A stretch of DNA of 64,000 bases from JABDGM01 sp046349975 (GCA_046349975.1 JAXMBH010000006.1:1-64000); one strand, 5' to 3'; shown: positions 1-8,536, counted from the stretch's first letter. The notes: generated by a model from the sequence alone, not told the origin. Numbers and translations: made by a program.

Positions 1-23
1 CGCGGCGAATTGAAACAACTCCG

Positions 24-584
24 CTATTCGTTCATCACCTCGGCTTCTTTCGCCTTCGCCAAGTCGTTGGCTTTGTCTTCGAACTTTTTCACAAGCGTTT
101 GAATCTCTTCCTTAGTTGATGAGCACTCGTCTTCGGTGAGTTCTTTATCCTTTTCTTCTTGCTCGGCCTGTTTGTTCGCATCGCGGCGGACGTTGCGAAT
201 TGCGACCTTCGTTTCCTCGGCAAGCTCCTTCGTGCGAGCGACCATCTTGCGGCGTACTTCGCCCGAGAGCGGCGGGATGTTGAGCCGAATCACCTTGCCA
301 TCGCTCTGCGGTGCGAGGCCCAAGTCACTGGCGATGATGCCCTTTTCGATGTCCTTGATCGTGCCCGGGTCGAACGGCCGAATCACCAGCTGCTGTGGCT
401 CCGGGGCGCTCACGCTGGCAATCGTCTTGATCGGCACCGGCGAACCGTACGCCTCCACACGCAGCGAATCGACCATGCCCGGGTTCGCCCGCCCGGTGCG
501 AATGCCGGTGAGGTCCTGCTTCAACTTCGCCAGAGCCTTTTCCATCCGCTCTTCGGCATCGAGTAGTATTTCTTCAGCGCTCAT
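24..584 (-). CDS. frr: Ribosome recycling factor
   Basis: Cytoplasmic factor that, with EF-G, splits the post-termination ribosome so it can be reused. The 186-residue product is the normal family length (about 185) and has the typical N-terminal helix (LDAEERMEKAL), the block GIRTGRANPGM near residues 26-36, and the C-terminal RNVRRDANK helix of domain I. The frame is open for 31 more codons upstream, but those codons run through an intergenic palindrome. I therefore start at the ATG at 584, which has GGAG about six bases upstream. It is last in the rpsB-tsf-pyrH-frr order, 93 bases after pyrH. Identification is secure; only the start is a choice. Confidence 0.95.
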   Translation of the reverse strand: MSAEEILLDAEERMEKALAKLKQDLTGIRTGRANPGMVDSLRVEAYGSPVPIKTIASVSAPEPQQLVIRPFDPGTIKDIEKGIIASDLGLAPQSDGKVIRLNIPPLSGEVRRKMVARTKELAEETKVAIRNVRRDANKQAEQEEKDKELTEDECSSTKEEIQTLVKKFEDKANDLAKAKEAEVMNE

Positions 585-594
585 TGATTTCTCC

Positions 595-674
595 AGGATG
601 GAGGATGCGGGATTCGGGGAGCAGGGAGGCCAAACATCCGTCCCCGCCCCCGGCATCCCACATCCTGCATCCTT
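595..674. repeat. Unit-arm palindrome in the pyrH-frr gap (GGATGCGGGAT family)
   Basis: Left arm at about 595-615 (aggatggaggatgcgggatt) is the imperfect reverse complement of the right arm at about 651-672 (ggcatcccacatcctgcatcc). Each arm is a run of near-repeats of a GGAT(G)C unit. It fills the gap between the pyrH stop and the frr start, so the transcript can form a large hairpin there. A single arm of the same family occurs near 51817-51841, upstream of panB. Confidence 0.7.
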
Positions 675-677
675 CAT

Positions 678-1418
678 TCACTTCTTCACCACAGCCGTAC
701 TGCTGACTAACGTTCCAATATCCTCACCGCGGACCGCGCGTTCGATGTTGCCGTCGAGGCGGTAATTGAACACCAGGATCGGCAGATCGTGTTCCATGCA
801 ATGCGCGATGGCCGTGGGGTCCATCACGCGAAGATTCCGCTCGCGGACTTCGTTGTACGTTAGCCGGTGAAACAGCGTTGCGGTTGTATCTTTCTCGGGG
901 TCGGCGCTGAATACGCCGTCGACGCGCGTGGCCTTCATGAGGATGTCGGCGCCGATCTCCATCGCCTTCTGAGCCGCAGCCGTATCGGTCGTGACGAATG
1001 GCGCCCCCGTGCCGCCGGCGAGGATGACGATGCGACCCTTTTCGAGGTGCCGCCGCGCGCGACGGCGAATGAATGGCTCGGCAACACCATCCATGCGGAT
1101 GGCCGTCATCAAACGCGTCTGGCACTTCAGCGACTCCAGCGCATCCTGCAGGGCGAGGCCGTTGATGACGGTCGCCAACATTCCCATGTAGTGGGCGGTT
1201 GCTTCCTGGATGCTCGAATTCCCGGCTGTGAATTGCGCCCCACGCAGGATGTTGCCGCCGCCGATGACGATGGCGATTTCGGTGCCGAGCTGCGCCGCGC
1301 GCTGCACCTGGCCGGCGATGTCGACCACCTCTTGCATACTAATGCCCCGCTGTCCCGAGGGGACAAAGCTTTCGCCAGAGAGCTTGAGCAAGATACGACG
1401 GTAAGGGCTCGATGACAT
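678..1418 (-). CDS. pyrH: UMP kinase
   Basis: Phosphorylates UMP to UDP with ATP in pyrimidine nucleotide synthesis; a cytoplasmic hexamer of the amino-acid-kinase fold. Starting at the ATG at 1418 gives 246 residues, close to the family norm. Visible signatures are RRILLKLSGESF at the N-terminus, the glycine-rich VIGGGNILRG near residue 55, the AGGTGAPFVTTDTAA nucleotide site in the middle, and MDPTAIAHCMEH towards the C-terminus. An upstream in-frame extension of 30 codons has no kinase similarity and was dropped. It lies downstream of tsf, separated by a terminator, and upstream of frr. Confidence 0.95.
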   Translation of the reverse strand: MSSSPYRRILLKLSGESFVPSGQRGISMQEVVDIAGQVQRAAQLGTEIAIVIGGGNILRGAQFTAGNSSIQEATAHYMGMLATVINGLALQDALESLKCQTRLMTAIRMDGVAEPFIRRRARRHLEKGRIVILAGGTGAPFVTTDTAAAQKAMEIGADILMKATRVDGVFSADPEKDTTATLFHRLTYNEVRERNLRVMDPTAIAHCMEHDLPILVFNYRLDGNIERAVRGEDIGTLVSSTAVVKK

Positions 1419-1504
1419 GGTATTCGCCAGTGACTGTTGAGGCGGAGTCCAAGACCGCCTGTAATTCTCAATGTGCCGGGCCACTCGTGCAATCGCCCCC
1501 CAGC

Positions 1505-1533
1505 ACAAAAAAGCCCCGGCTTTCGCCAGGGCT
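1505..1533 (-). terminator. Intrinsic terminator after tsf
   Basis: Read on the minus strand, agccctggc-gaaa-gccggggct is followed at once by six T. It lies just beyond the tsf stop at 1547, so rpsB-tsf transcripts probably end largely here, with pyrH-frr having their own promoter or receiving readthrough. Confidence 0.8.
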
Positions 1534-1546
1534 GTCAGGATTCTAC

Positions 1547-2398
1547 TTAAGCGGCTGGCTTTTCGCCGCTCGCTTCGCCCAATTGCCAGCGGATGAACTT
1601 CACGAGCTTCATGCCGCCCGCCGCAGCCACCTTGGCAACGGTTTGCTTGTCGTCTTTCACGAACGGCTGCTCCGCGAGCACGTGCTCAGCGTAGAAGTTC
1701 CGCATGCGGCCTTCGATCATCTTCTCGATAATGTTGTCCGGCTTGCCTTCGTTCCTAGCCTGCTCGGTGAGGATCGCCCGTTCCTTGTCGACCAGCGCCT
1801 TGTCGAGTTCCTCTTTGGTTGTCGCCTTGGGCTTCATGGCCGCGACATGCATGGCAATGCTCTTGGCGAGTTCGTCGTTGCCACCTTCTACTTGAAGCAG
1901 CACGCCGCTCTTGGCGTCGTGATGAACGTAGCCGCCCGACGGTGCGTCGACACGCAGCACTCGCGACAACCGCAGCACTTCGCGCATCTTGCCTTCGATC
2001 TCGTCCTTCCAGTCACGAAGCGTCTGGCCCTTCTTGCTCGGCGCTGGTTGGGCCCACAGCTCGTCTGGCGTCTTTGCGCCTGGGCCCGTGGCCAATTGCT
2101 TCGCCAGGTCGTTCGCTAAGGCGACGATCTCTTCGTGCTTCGCGACGGGCGCCGATTCCACTTGCAGTTCGACCAAGGCGCCGACGCCTGGGTTGAGGCT
2201 CGTGTAAACGGCGATGCGGCCTTCTTCGGTAGGGCGATCCGACCGAATCGCCATCAGCTTGATGCCTTTCTCACGCAGCGTCTGTTTCGCCTTCTCGAAG
2301 TCGCCTGATGATTCCTGCAAAGCTTTCTTGCAGTCCATCATGGGAAGTCCCGTCTCGTCGCGCAGCTTCATGACCATCGCTGCTGTAATCTCTGCCAT
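1547..2398 (-). CDS. tsf: Translation elongation factor Ts
   Basis: Guanine-nucleotide exchange factor that recycles EF-Tu-GDP. The 283 residues begin MAEITAAMVMKLRDETGLPMMDCKKAL, the UBA-like EF-Ts N-terminal motif that is split here by no insertion. The core contains the EGRIAVYTS and GALVELQVES segments, the two EF-Tu-contacting subdomains, and a C-terminal VAKVAAAGGMKLVKFIRWQLGE helix region. The ATG at 2398 is preceded by a GAGG-like site in the 5' sequence. It sits 241 bases after rpsB in the conserved rpsB-tsf order and ends at a strong terminator. Confidence 0.96.
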   Translation of the reverse strand: MAEITAAMVMKLRDETGLPMMDCKKALQESSGDFEKAKQTLREKGIKLMAIRSDRPTEEGRIAVYTSLNPGVGALVELQVESAPVAKHEEIVALANDLAKQLATGPGAKTPDELWAQPAPSKKGQTLRDWKDEIEGKMREVLRLSRVLRVDAPSGGYVHHDAKSGVLLQVEGGNDELAKSIAMHVAAMKPKATTKEELDKALVDKERAILTEQARNEGKPDNIIEKMIEGRMRNFYAEHVLAEQPFVKDDKQTVAKVAAAGGMKLVKFIRWQLGEASGEKPAA

Positions 2399-2639
2399 TG
2401 AATAAACTCCTCAATATCGCTAACTCGTCGCCACGTCGAAGATCCGCCGTAGCGGGCTCTGCGTGGGGACGCAAGACGTCGACGCTGTGCGTCGAGTGAA
2501 TGAATGCGTTGTTTGTAATGCGATGGGCGCGGGTCTCCGACCTCGCACTCGCGCCGACCGGCGGTCTCAGCGGCGTAGCTGGAGACCTATGGTCCGCGAA
2601 TGTGGCTCGGTCGGGAGACCGGCCACAGCGCGGTGTCAA

Positions 2640-3371
2640 CTAGGCCATTGCCACTTCGGCCCCTTCGGCCGCGTGTTGGCTCTCAACAGCCGCGCGGTTC
2701 TTGCCGGCCAGGATCGCGTCGGCGAGCATTTTCACGATCAGTTCGATCGACCGCATACTGTCGTCGTTGCCGGGGATGGGCAGGTCGACCAAATCCGGAT
2801 CGCAGTCCGTGTCGATCAGCGAGACGGTCGCGACACCCAGCTTCTGGGCTTCGCTGACCGCGTTCTTTTCCTTTTTCGGGTCGACGATAACCAGGCATTC
2901 CGGCAGCCGGCTCATCGTGCGAATACCGTTGAGATTGCGGAACATCTTGCGATATTCACGCGTGAGCGCCGACTGGGCCTTCTTCGAGTAGGTGTTGATC
3001 TTGTCGGTATTCTTGACGTCTTCGAGTTCTTCAAGCCGGCCGAGCCGGCTACGGATCGTACGGAAGTTGGTGAGCGTGCCGCCCAACCAACGATCGTTGA
3101 CGAACGGCATGCCGCAGCGGCCCGCTTCGCGTTCAATCGCGTCGGCAGCTTGACGCTTCGTGCCGACGAACAGGATCAAGCTGCCTTGCGAGGCTAGCTG
3201 CGTGAGGTACTTCTTCGCACGCAAGAGACCGCGGACCGTTTCGCGGACGTCGATAATGTGAATCAGGTTCTTGCGGGCGTAAATGTACGGCCGCATCTTG
3301 GGGTTCCAACGGCTTGCGCGGTGACCGTAGTGAACGCCCGCTTCAATCAGATCTTTAACGAGTGCAGACAA
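2640..3371 (-). CDS. rpsB: 30S ribosomal protein S2
   Basis: Structural protein of the small subunit, placed between head and body and needed for binding S1 where present. The 243-residue product has the hallmark AGVHYGHRASRWNPKM near the N-terminus, the FVGTKRQAADAI segment, FVNDRWLGGTLTNF in the middle, and a C-terminal VSLIDTDCDPDLVDLPIPGN block. The start codon is TTG at 3371, chosen because AAGGAG lies six bases upstream and the S2 N-terminus begins exactly there. It is first gene of the translation block; nothing upstream within 250 bases is coding. Confidence 0.96.
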   Translation of the reverse strand: MSALVKDLIEAGVHYGHRASRWNPKMRPYIYARKNLIHIIDVRETVRGLLRAKKYLTQLASQGSLILFVGTKRQAADAIEREAGRCGMPFVNDRWLGGTLTNFRTIRSRLGRLEELEDVKNTDKINTYSKKAQSALTREYRKMFRNLNGIRTMSRLPECLVIVDPKKEKNAVSEAQKLGVATVSLIDTDCDPDLVDLPIPGNDDSMRSIELIVKMLADAILAGKNRAAVESQHAAEGAEVAMA

Positions 3372-3530
3372 AGGTAACTCCTTGGCACACCGGCTAAGTG
3401 TCGCCGCGGCGACCGTCCGGCGTTAGAAAAAACATTCGGCCTTGTGAAAAATCCCCAACAATCCCGGGCCGTTCGAGGCGATGGGGAGCCTTGTAGGATA
3501 GCGCTTTGAGCACGCGTGGTCAACGGGCGA

Positions 3531-3623
3531 TTGTAGTAGGCACGCTCCGCGTGCCGTAACCAGCACTTCGCAACGAAAGTCAAATGAATCGCGAGCGACG
3601 GCACGCGAAGCGTGCCTGCTACA
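3531..3623. repeat. Inverted repeat, GTAG(C/T)AGGCACGC family
   Basis: The arms tgtagtaggcacgctccgcg (from 3531) and the reverse complement of gaagcgtgcctgctaca (ending 3623) match with only a few mismatches over about 24 bases, with roughly 40 bases between them. It occupies the gap between the nucleotidase gene and rpsB. A related but different element, with a GTAGGCATCTCGC arm, lies at 30683-30736. Confidence 0.65.
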
Positions 3624-3629
3624 TTGTGC

Positions 3630-4586
3630 CTACGCCCCGATTGTGCGAAGCGTTTCCAGGACGGCGGCGTGCAGGTGGCCATTGGAGGCGACGATGCCTC
3701 GGTTCTGGGCCAGCGTGCGGCCGTGGGAGAAGTCGAGGGGTTTGCCGTCGAGATCGGTAATTCGGCCGCCGGCTTCTTCGGTGACGATCGAGCCGGCCGC
3801 TTGGTCCCAAATCTTCTCGCGATAGTCGGGCCGCGAGGGCGACAGCAGGCGGAGCATGACGTCGCCGCCACCCGAGGCCAGGACCGCGTACTTGGCTTGG
3901 CTATCCATGCCAATCGGTGCTTCAGTTGTTCCCAGTTTCGCTGCTAGTTGGCTGATTTCGTCGACGTTTGTGTGAGACTTCTCAACGGAGCGGAGAATGC
4001 GAGCCTCGCTGCCTTTCGATCTCGGGGAGACATTCACCTGTTGCCAAGTGCCGCCGACGAGTGGTTGTTGCCAAGTGCCTTGGCTGCGGGCGGCGGTGTG
4101 GAGTGTGCCGCCGTGGAGTTCTGGGCAACCGAGGACGCCTAGTTGGACTCGGCCGTCGCGGACGAGCGCGAAGGCAACAGCGTACTGCTCGCGGCGGAGG
4201 AAGCCCTTGGTGCCGTCGATGGGGTCGAGTGTCCAGAACTCGCGGCCCGCGTCGCCGCTGCCGTGGTCGATCCAGTTGCAGACGTCCGCCGGCGTGGCGT
4301 CGCTGATGGCACTTTGCACGAATTTGGCGATCTGCTCGAGTGTGGTCTTGGCTTCTGGTTTTCGTAAGGCGTCGGCTTGCTCTTCGCCAACGAGTTTGGC
4401 GCCGGGGAATCGTTCCGAGAGACGGCGGGAAACGAGGGCTTGAACGGCGAAGTCAGCAACGGTGACTGGGGAGTGGTCGTCCTTCGTGATGGCCTCGGTG
4501 ACCATGTCGCGTTGGATGCGGCGGGCCAGGAGAGCGGCTTCGCGGACGACGGCGACGGCGAACTGGGCTTCGGCGGATTCAAGCAT
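3630..4586 (-). CDS. 3'(2'),5'-bisphosphate nucleotidase (inositol monophosphatase superfamily)
   Basis: Probably hydrolyses 3'-phosphoadenosine 5'-phosphate to AMP, removing the by-product of sulfate assimilation and sulfotransferase reactions. The 318 residues show the metal-binding signatures of the superfamily: KLVGEEQA near residue 60, the LDPIDGTKGFLR motif near residue 118, and the WDQAAGSIVTEEAGG segment near residue 238. The interval with a long insertion before the DPIDGT motif resembles the HAL2/CysQ branch more than classical inositol monophosphatases. The start at 4586 is the first ATG and follows a hairpin repeat. Substrate choice between PAP and inositol phosphates cannot be proven from sequence. 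Confidence 0.82.
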   Translation of the reverse strand: MLESAEAQFAVAVVREAALLARRIQRDMVTEAITKDDHSPVTVADFAVQALVSRRLSERFPGAKLVGEEQADALRKPEAKTTLEQIAKFVQSAISDATPADVCNWIDHGSGDAGREFWTLDPIDGTKGFLRREQYAVAFALVRDGRVQLGVLGCPELHGGTLHTAARSQGTWQQPLVGGTWQQVNVSPRSKGSEARILRSVEKSHTNVDEISQLAAKLGTTEAPIGMDSQAKYAVLASGGGDVMLRLLSPSRPDYREKIWDQAAGSIVTEEAGGRITDLDGKPLDFSHGRTLAQNRGIVASNGHLHAAVLETLRTIGA

Positions 4587-4589
4587 GCG

Positions 4590-4664
4590 TTGGGCTGTCG
4601 GCTTTCTGCTGTCGGCTATCGGCCGGAAAACCAGCTGTGCTGATAGCCGCGAACCGACAGCCCA
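4590..4664. repeat. Unit-arm palindrome, GGCTGTCGG family
   Basis: The left arm at 4590-4622 is built of repeated GGCTGTCGGCT-like units and pairs with the right arm at 4640-4664 (ctgatagccgcgaaccgaca and following). It fills the gap between tRNA-Gln and the nucleotidase. The same unit family recurs between hisE and hisG (30160-30258). Confidence 0.75.
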
Positions 4665-4672
4665 ATATAAAG

Positions 4673-4743
4673 CTACCCCGCCAGGACTCGAACCTGGAAT
4701 GAGGGAATCAAAATCCCTAGTGTTACCATTACACCACGGGGTA
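4673..4743 (-). tRNA. tRNA-Gln (anticodon UUG)
   Basis: On the minus strand the acceptor arm TACCCCG/CGGGGTA closes a cloverleaf with discriminator G. The anticodon stem GGGA/TCCC encloses the loop TTTTGAT (anticodon TTG), and the T arm CCAGG-TTCGAGT-CCTGG is intact. The CCA end is not encoded. The gene is flanked on both sides by palindromic repeats of two different families. Confidence 0.95.
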
Positions 4744-4747
4744 AGGG

Positions 4748-4841
4748 AGCTGTTAGCTGTCAGCTATTAGCTCTTAGCCAGACGAGAGCATGGGCACGTC
4801 CAGCTCTCCGGCTAATTGCTAATGGCTAACAGCTATTAGCT
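4748..4841. repeat. Unit-arm palindrome, TTAGCTATTAGC family
   Basis: The left arm, about 4748-4779, is a run of agctgttagctgtcagctat-type units; the right arm, about 4810-4841, is the matching run of gctaat/gctaac units, with roughly 30 unpaired bases between. It separates rex from tRNA-Gln. Two more copies of this family flank the HTH-receiver gene at 34222-34794. Confidence 0.8.
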
Positions 4842-4848
4842 CACCACT

Positions 4849-5514
4849 TTAGCGCGTTCGGCTGCGATTGGCAACGGAGAACGCGAGTTGTTCGAGTTCC
4901 GTCGTGAGATCGACGCCGACAAGGCTCACGTGCTCTGGAAGGGACAGGGCAACTGGGGCAAAGTTCACGATGCCCGCGATCCCGGCGGCAACGAGCTGGT
5001 CGGCCGCTTGTTGGGCGTTGGCGGCGGGCACGGTGATCATGCCGAGTTGAATGCGTTCTCGATGCACGATTTCGGCGAGATTCGCGGGATCGTAGATCGG
5101 AATGCCTTCGACCTCGCGGCCGATGACGCGGGGATCGCTGTCGAATGCGGCCACGACGCGGAAGCCTTGGGCTGGAAATCCCTTGTACCGCAGGAGGGCG
5201 CGGCCCATATTGCCGACGCCGATCATCGTGACGGTCCACTGGCGATCGGTGCCGAGGATGCGGCGGATTTCAGCGATGAGTTCGTCGCAGCGGTAGCCGA
5301 TGCCGGGGTGGCCGAAGTGGCCGAAATAGGCGAGGTCCTTGCGGACCTGGGCGTCGGTGAAGCCGAAGAGCGTGGCGAGCTGGCTGGAGCTCACGGTGGC
5401 GCGGCCGGCGCGGACCAGGTGCTGGAGTTCGCGCAGGTAGAGGCTGAGCCGGCTGACCACTACGGTCGGGACGTCGCGAGGGCCCGCTGGAGACTTTGGC
5501 TTCGAGGAGTGCAA
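4849..5514 (-). CDS. rex: Redox-sensing transcriptional repressor Rex
   Basis: Dimeric DNA-binding repressor that senses the NADH/NAD+ ratio and controls respiration and fermentation genes. The 221 residues begin with a winged-helix domain (about 15-85: SRLSLYLRELQHL, VSSSQLATLFGFTDAQVRKDLAYFG, GIGY) followed by a Rossmann domain with the NAD(H) motif VGVGNMGRALL-type (IGVGNMGRALL near residue 97). The segment GIAGIVNFAPVAL near residue 185 and a C-terminal helix, which is domain-swapped in the family, complete it. Family length is about 210-220. I could not find a clear Rex operator palindrome near this gene or elsewhere in the window. Confidence 0.93.
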   Translation of the reverse strand: MHSSKPKSPAGPRDVPTVVVSRLSLYLRELQHLVRAGRATVSSSQLATLFGFTDAQVRKDLAYFGHFGHPGIGYRCDELIAEIRRILGTDRQWTVTMIGVGNMGRALLRYKGFPAQGFRVVAAFDSDPRVIGREVEGIPIYDPANLAEIVHRERIQLGMITVPAANAQQAADQLVAAGIAGIVNFAPVALSLPEHVSLVGVDLTTELEQLAFSVANRSRTR

Positions 5515-6078
5515 CGTAGGCCCGACGAGTGGGGGTGCGGCGTGTACTGCGAAAAGGCCACACTACTGTAAGAGAACCCCCCTGGGGCAGCAAGCGGGAG
5601 ATGGCGTGGCGGTTGAGGGGCGGAGTAGGGAACTTGAGCCCTAGCGTTGCGGCCCCCAGCCCAGAGGGTTGGACTATGCGGGGCTGGGTTTTGCAATGCC
5701 TGACGAAACGCATTTTTTATTGCAAAACTCCAGAGGCCTATTCGCCGAAGTGTTTGGCGGAAAAGCACTTCTGGCTGACGGTGCCGGAATTTACTGCGGG
5801 GAGGCGTAGCACAATCGCGGCGCGACTCGGTGATGGCATTTCGCGCGTTTAAAGCGCAGCGGCGGTGGATCGCGACGCGGCGGAGAAGCGCGGCGGCACG
5901 AGCGCAGCGACGATGCGTGCGAGATGGGTTTGGTCGAGTTATCAAAGAGCGGGGGAGACGGATGAGGCGCGGGGTTCAATATAGGCAGATTGTATACATT
6001 TGTCCACAACGATTTGTAGCCGGGTGGCGAAAAAATTTGCGATGTGCGGTTCGGTGGTGCCGGCTCAAGCCCTGCGAC

Positions 6079-6100
6079 GAAAAGCCCCGTGAACGGGGCT
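6079..6100 (-). terminator. Possible intrinsic terminator on the minus strand
   Basis: Read on the minus strand, agccccgttcacggggct is followed by TTTTC. No gene on that strand lies within 600 bases upstream of it. It may end a small untranslated RNA starting in 6100-6700, or it may be a stray hairpin. Confidence 0.4.
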
Positions 6101-6204
6101 GGAGGTGGGGTTGTTTGGGGGGCTTAGTATTGCTGTTGCGAGGAACGGTGGTGGGACCTCCCGTGGTGGTGCGGTGCGCTTGGCTGGCGCGGCGGGGGTA
6201 AACG

Positions 6205-6460
6205 GGGCGCGGTGGGGGTGATGGCGGGGCACTGGGGGCTCGCCTTCGGCTCGACCCCAGCCACCCCGTGGCGCGGTGGGGAGTGATGGCGGGGGGCACT
6301 GGGGGCTCGCCTGCGGCTCGACCCCAGCCACCCCGTGGAGATGCAGAGTGCGGGGCACTGGGGGGGCTGGCCTGCGGCTCGATTCCCAGCCACCCCGGGG
6401 CGCGGTGGGGTGATGGCGGGGCACTGGGGGCTCGCCTGCGGCTCGACCCCAGCCACCCCT
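6205..6460. repeat. Tandem array of four GGGGTGGCTGGGG hairpin repeats
   Basis: Four copies, at about 6230-6267, 6298-6334, 6357-6396 and 6423-6459, share the pattern actgggggctcgcctgcggc followed by tcgaccccagccacccc. Each copy is itself a hairpin (CTGGGG...CCCCAG). The linkers (gcgcggtggggtgatggcgg and variants) are also repeated, giving a period near 65 bases. Further copies occur at 45816-45924 and 55659-55780. Confidence 0.85.
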
Positions 6461-6840
6461 AATAAAAGCAGGGCAAGCCCTGTAATAGGGCGGGCGCGTC
6501 TTCATAAGGCAGCCACGCCGGGCAGTGGCGGAGGAGGTAGGCTGCGCCGGTTTATTGGGGACTGTCGGTGGATTCGCTACAGGCGGGTTGGGTGCGTCAC
6601 GGAATAATCGGAACCGAACGGCAGGGCCGTATCGCAAGTGATGGCTGGGCAGGAGGTTGCGATCGGCGAAGGCGTAACGGATCGAAAAAATGAGTCAATG
6701 GGGTTGTCTGGTGAATTTGCATAGTTCGGCTAAGGTGCGTTGATTTCACGGCCCGAATTACCTATTGGCGGATCGAGTGTCCGTCCAGACCAGCCCAATT
6801 GGATTCTCCCAACGATCTGAGTTACAGGAGGCGAAGGAAC

Positions 6841-8439
6841 ATGAAAGGATGGATGGTTGCGCTAGCCGCGGCCGCCGCGCTCTCGCTTGCTCCAGCCCAA
6901 GCGAATGCCGGGTTCTGCGGAGTCGCGCGTTACAGTTGCTGTGACCCGTGCTGCCAAGTGCAGTGCCACACAGTAATGAAAACGATTCACTGCATCGAAT
7001 ATGAGAAGCAGGAATTCACGTGTTATAAAACGTGCTGGGAGCGGGTTTGCGAAGATCGGGTAATTAACTGCGTGAAGTACGTGCCCGAACAACGCAGCCG
7101 CGAGATTTGCTATACGGTCTGCAAGCCGTGCTGGGAAACGAAGACCCGCACGTATACTGTTTGCAAGCCGTGCTGGGAAACGAAGACCCGCGAGATTTGC
7201 TACACCGTCTGCAAGCCGTGCTGGGAAACCCGGACGCGTTGCTACACGGTGTGCAAGCCGGTGTGGGAAAACCACAGCAAGGAAGTTTGCTACACGGTGT
7301 GCAAGCCGGTGTGGGAAACTCGGACGCGTTGCTACACGGTGTGCAAGCCGGTTTGGGAAACCAAGACCCGCTGCTACACGGTGTGCAAGCCGTGCTGGGA
7401 GACGAAGACCCGCGAGATCTGCTACACGGTGTGCAAGCCGGTGTGGGAAGAGCGGTGCCATAACTACACGGTGTGCAAGCCGGTGTGGGAAACGAAGACC
7501 CGCGAGATCTGCTACAACGTTCGCAAGCCGGTGACCTACACCAAGACGATCCAGGTGCCGACAGGCCATTGGGAAACGGAAGAGTACGAAGTTCCGGGTC
7601 CGGTGGTGAAGAAGACGTGGCGTGAACCGGGTACGTGGACGTACGATCCGTGCTCTTGCTGCTGCCGCTACTGCCCAGGCGAGTGCAAGACGGAATGCAT
7701 CCAATGCCCGCCGCGGAAGTGCTGCAAGAAGCGTTGGGTGTCGGAATGCTGCGAGAAGGAAATCTGCTGCACGCGTTGGGAATGCGAAACTCGGACGAAG
7801 ACCTGCTGCTACAAGGTCTGCCACATGGTACCGGAAGAGCGGACCTGCACGTATAAGGTCTGCAAAATGGTCCCCGAGCAACGCACGAAGACGTGCTGCT
7901 ACCAGGTTTGCCACATGGTGCCCGAGCAGCGGACCTGCTGCTACAAGGTGTGCCATATGGTTCCCGAGCAACGCACTTGCGAATACAAGGTTTGCAAGAT
8001 GGTGCCGGAACAGCGGACCCGCACGGTGTGCTGGAAGACCTGCCGCATGGTGCCAGAACAGCGCACCTGCGAGTACAAGGTCTGCAAGATGGTGCCGGAA
8101 CAACGCACCCGCACGTGCTGCTACCAGGTTTGCCACATGGTGCCCGAGCAGCGGACCTGCTGCTACAAGGTGTGCCATATGGTTCCTGAGCAACGCACCC
8201 GCACCGTGTGCTACACGGTGTGCAAGCCGGTGTGCTACCAGAAGACCATCAAGTGCTACAAGTGCGTGCCGAAGTGCGTGCCGTACACGGTTACCCGTTG
8301 CGTGCCCCACTGCGTGTGCAAGCAAGTGCCCTGCACGGTGAAGGTCTACTGCCCGTGCTGCCCGTCGTGCTCGAGTGACTGCGGTTGCGAAGGTGGCTGC
8401 GACAGCGCCGCCGGCAGCGATTGCGGTTGCAACAAGTAG
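6841..8439 (+). CDS. Secreted Cys-rich YTV-repeat protein
   Basis: Predicted exported structural protein. A signal peptide (MKGWMVALAAAAALSLAPAQANA) is followed by about 510 residues that are unusually rich in Cys. Two repeat blocks are visible. The first (about residues 70-240) has some eleven copies of a CYTVCKPVWETKTR-like unit. The second (about 305-460) has some eleven copies of CCYKVCHMVPEQRT-like units, separated by a Pro/Trp/Cys segment. The C-terminus is CPCCPSCSSDCGCEGGC-like. YTV repeats (Pfam YTV family) are described from planctomycetes, where such proteins have been reported in cell-wall material, so disulfide cross-linking in the envelope is the likely role. The start is set by AGGAGG at 6827. 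It is monocistronic with its own terminator. Confidence 0.88.
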   Translation: MKGWMVALAAAAALSLAPAQANAGFCGVARYSCCDPCCQVQCHTVMKTIHCIEYEKQEFTCYKTCWERVCEDRVINCVKYVPEQRSREICYTVCKPCWETKTRTYTVCKPCWETKTREICYTVCKPCWETRTRCYTVCKPVWENHSKEVCYTVCKPVWETRTRCYTVCKPVWETKTRCYTVCKPCWETKTREICYTVCKPVWEERCHNYTVCKPVWETKTREICYNVRKPVTYTKTIQVPTGHWETEEYEVPGPVVKKTWREPGTWTYDPCSCCCRYCPGECKTECIQCPPRKCCKKRWVSECCEKEICCTRWECETRTKTCCYKVCHMVPEERTCTYKVCKMVPEQRTKTCCYQVCHMVPEQRTCCYKVCHMVPEQRTCEYKVCKMVPEQRTRTVCWKTCRMVPEQRTCEYKVCKMVPEQRTRTCCYQVCHMVPEQRTCCYKVCHMVPEQRTRTVCYTVCKPVCYQKTIKCYKCVPKCVPYTVTRCVPHCVCKQVPCTVKVYCPCCPSCSSDCGCEGGCDSAAGSDCGCNK

Positions 8440-8495
8440 TTTGCCAGAAGCCTCCTTCCCTCACGCGGGAAGCGGCTGGTCAAATGAAACCTACA

Positions 8496-8536
8496 AGCGG
8501 GTTGGCTCCTTTGAGCCAGCCCGCTTTTTGTTTTTT
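8496..8536 (+). terminator. Intrinsic terminator after the YTV gene
   Basis: A 13-bp stem (agcgggttggctc / gagccagcccgct) with a four-base loop is followed by TTTTTGTTTTTT. It lies 57 bases beyond the stop codon. Confidence 0.9.

Larger units (their letters stand above)
5515..6840. other. Gene-free region of about 1.3 kb between rex and the YTV gene
   Basis: No frame here gives a convincing protein: the open frames are Arg/Pro-rich products of GC-rich repeats. The region contains a possible minus-strand terminator (6079-6100), a tandem hairpin-repeat array (6205-6460), and the leader of the YTV gene. The last 15 bases carry CAGGAGGCGAAGGAAC, a strong ribosome binding site for the ATG at 6841. 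Confidence 0.6.

Noticed and set aside
3430..3470. Rex operator (TTGTGA) near rpsB
   Set aside because: Only one half-site (cttgtgaaaaatcc) is present, with no matching TCACAA.
6205..6460. Possible CRISPR array or plasmid iterons
   Set aside because: Copies are self-complementary and the linkers are also repeated; no cas genes or replication gene.
7107..8200. Possible CRISPR array
   Set aside because: The regular repeats are in-frame codon repeats of the YTV protein, with no variable spacers.
6862..8325. Open frame of 487 codons antisense to the YTV gene, with repeats
   Set aside because: Its repeats are the complement of the YTV DNA repeats; no signal peptide and no RBS.
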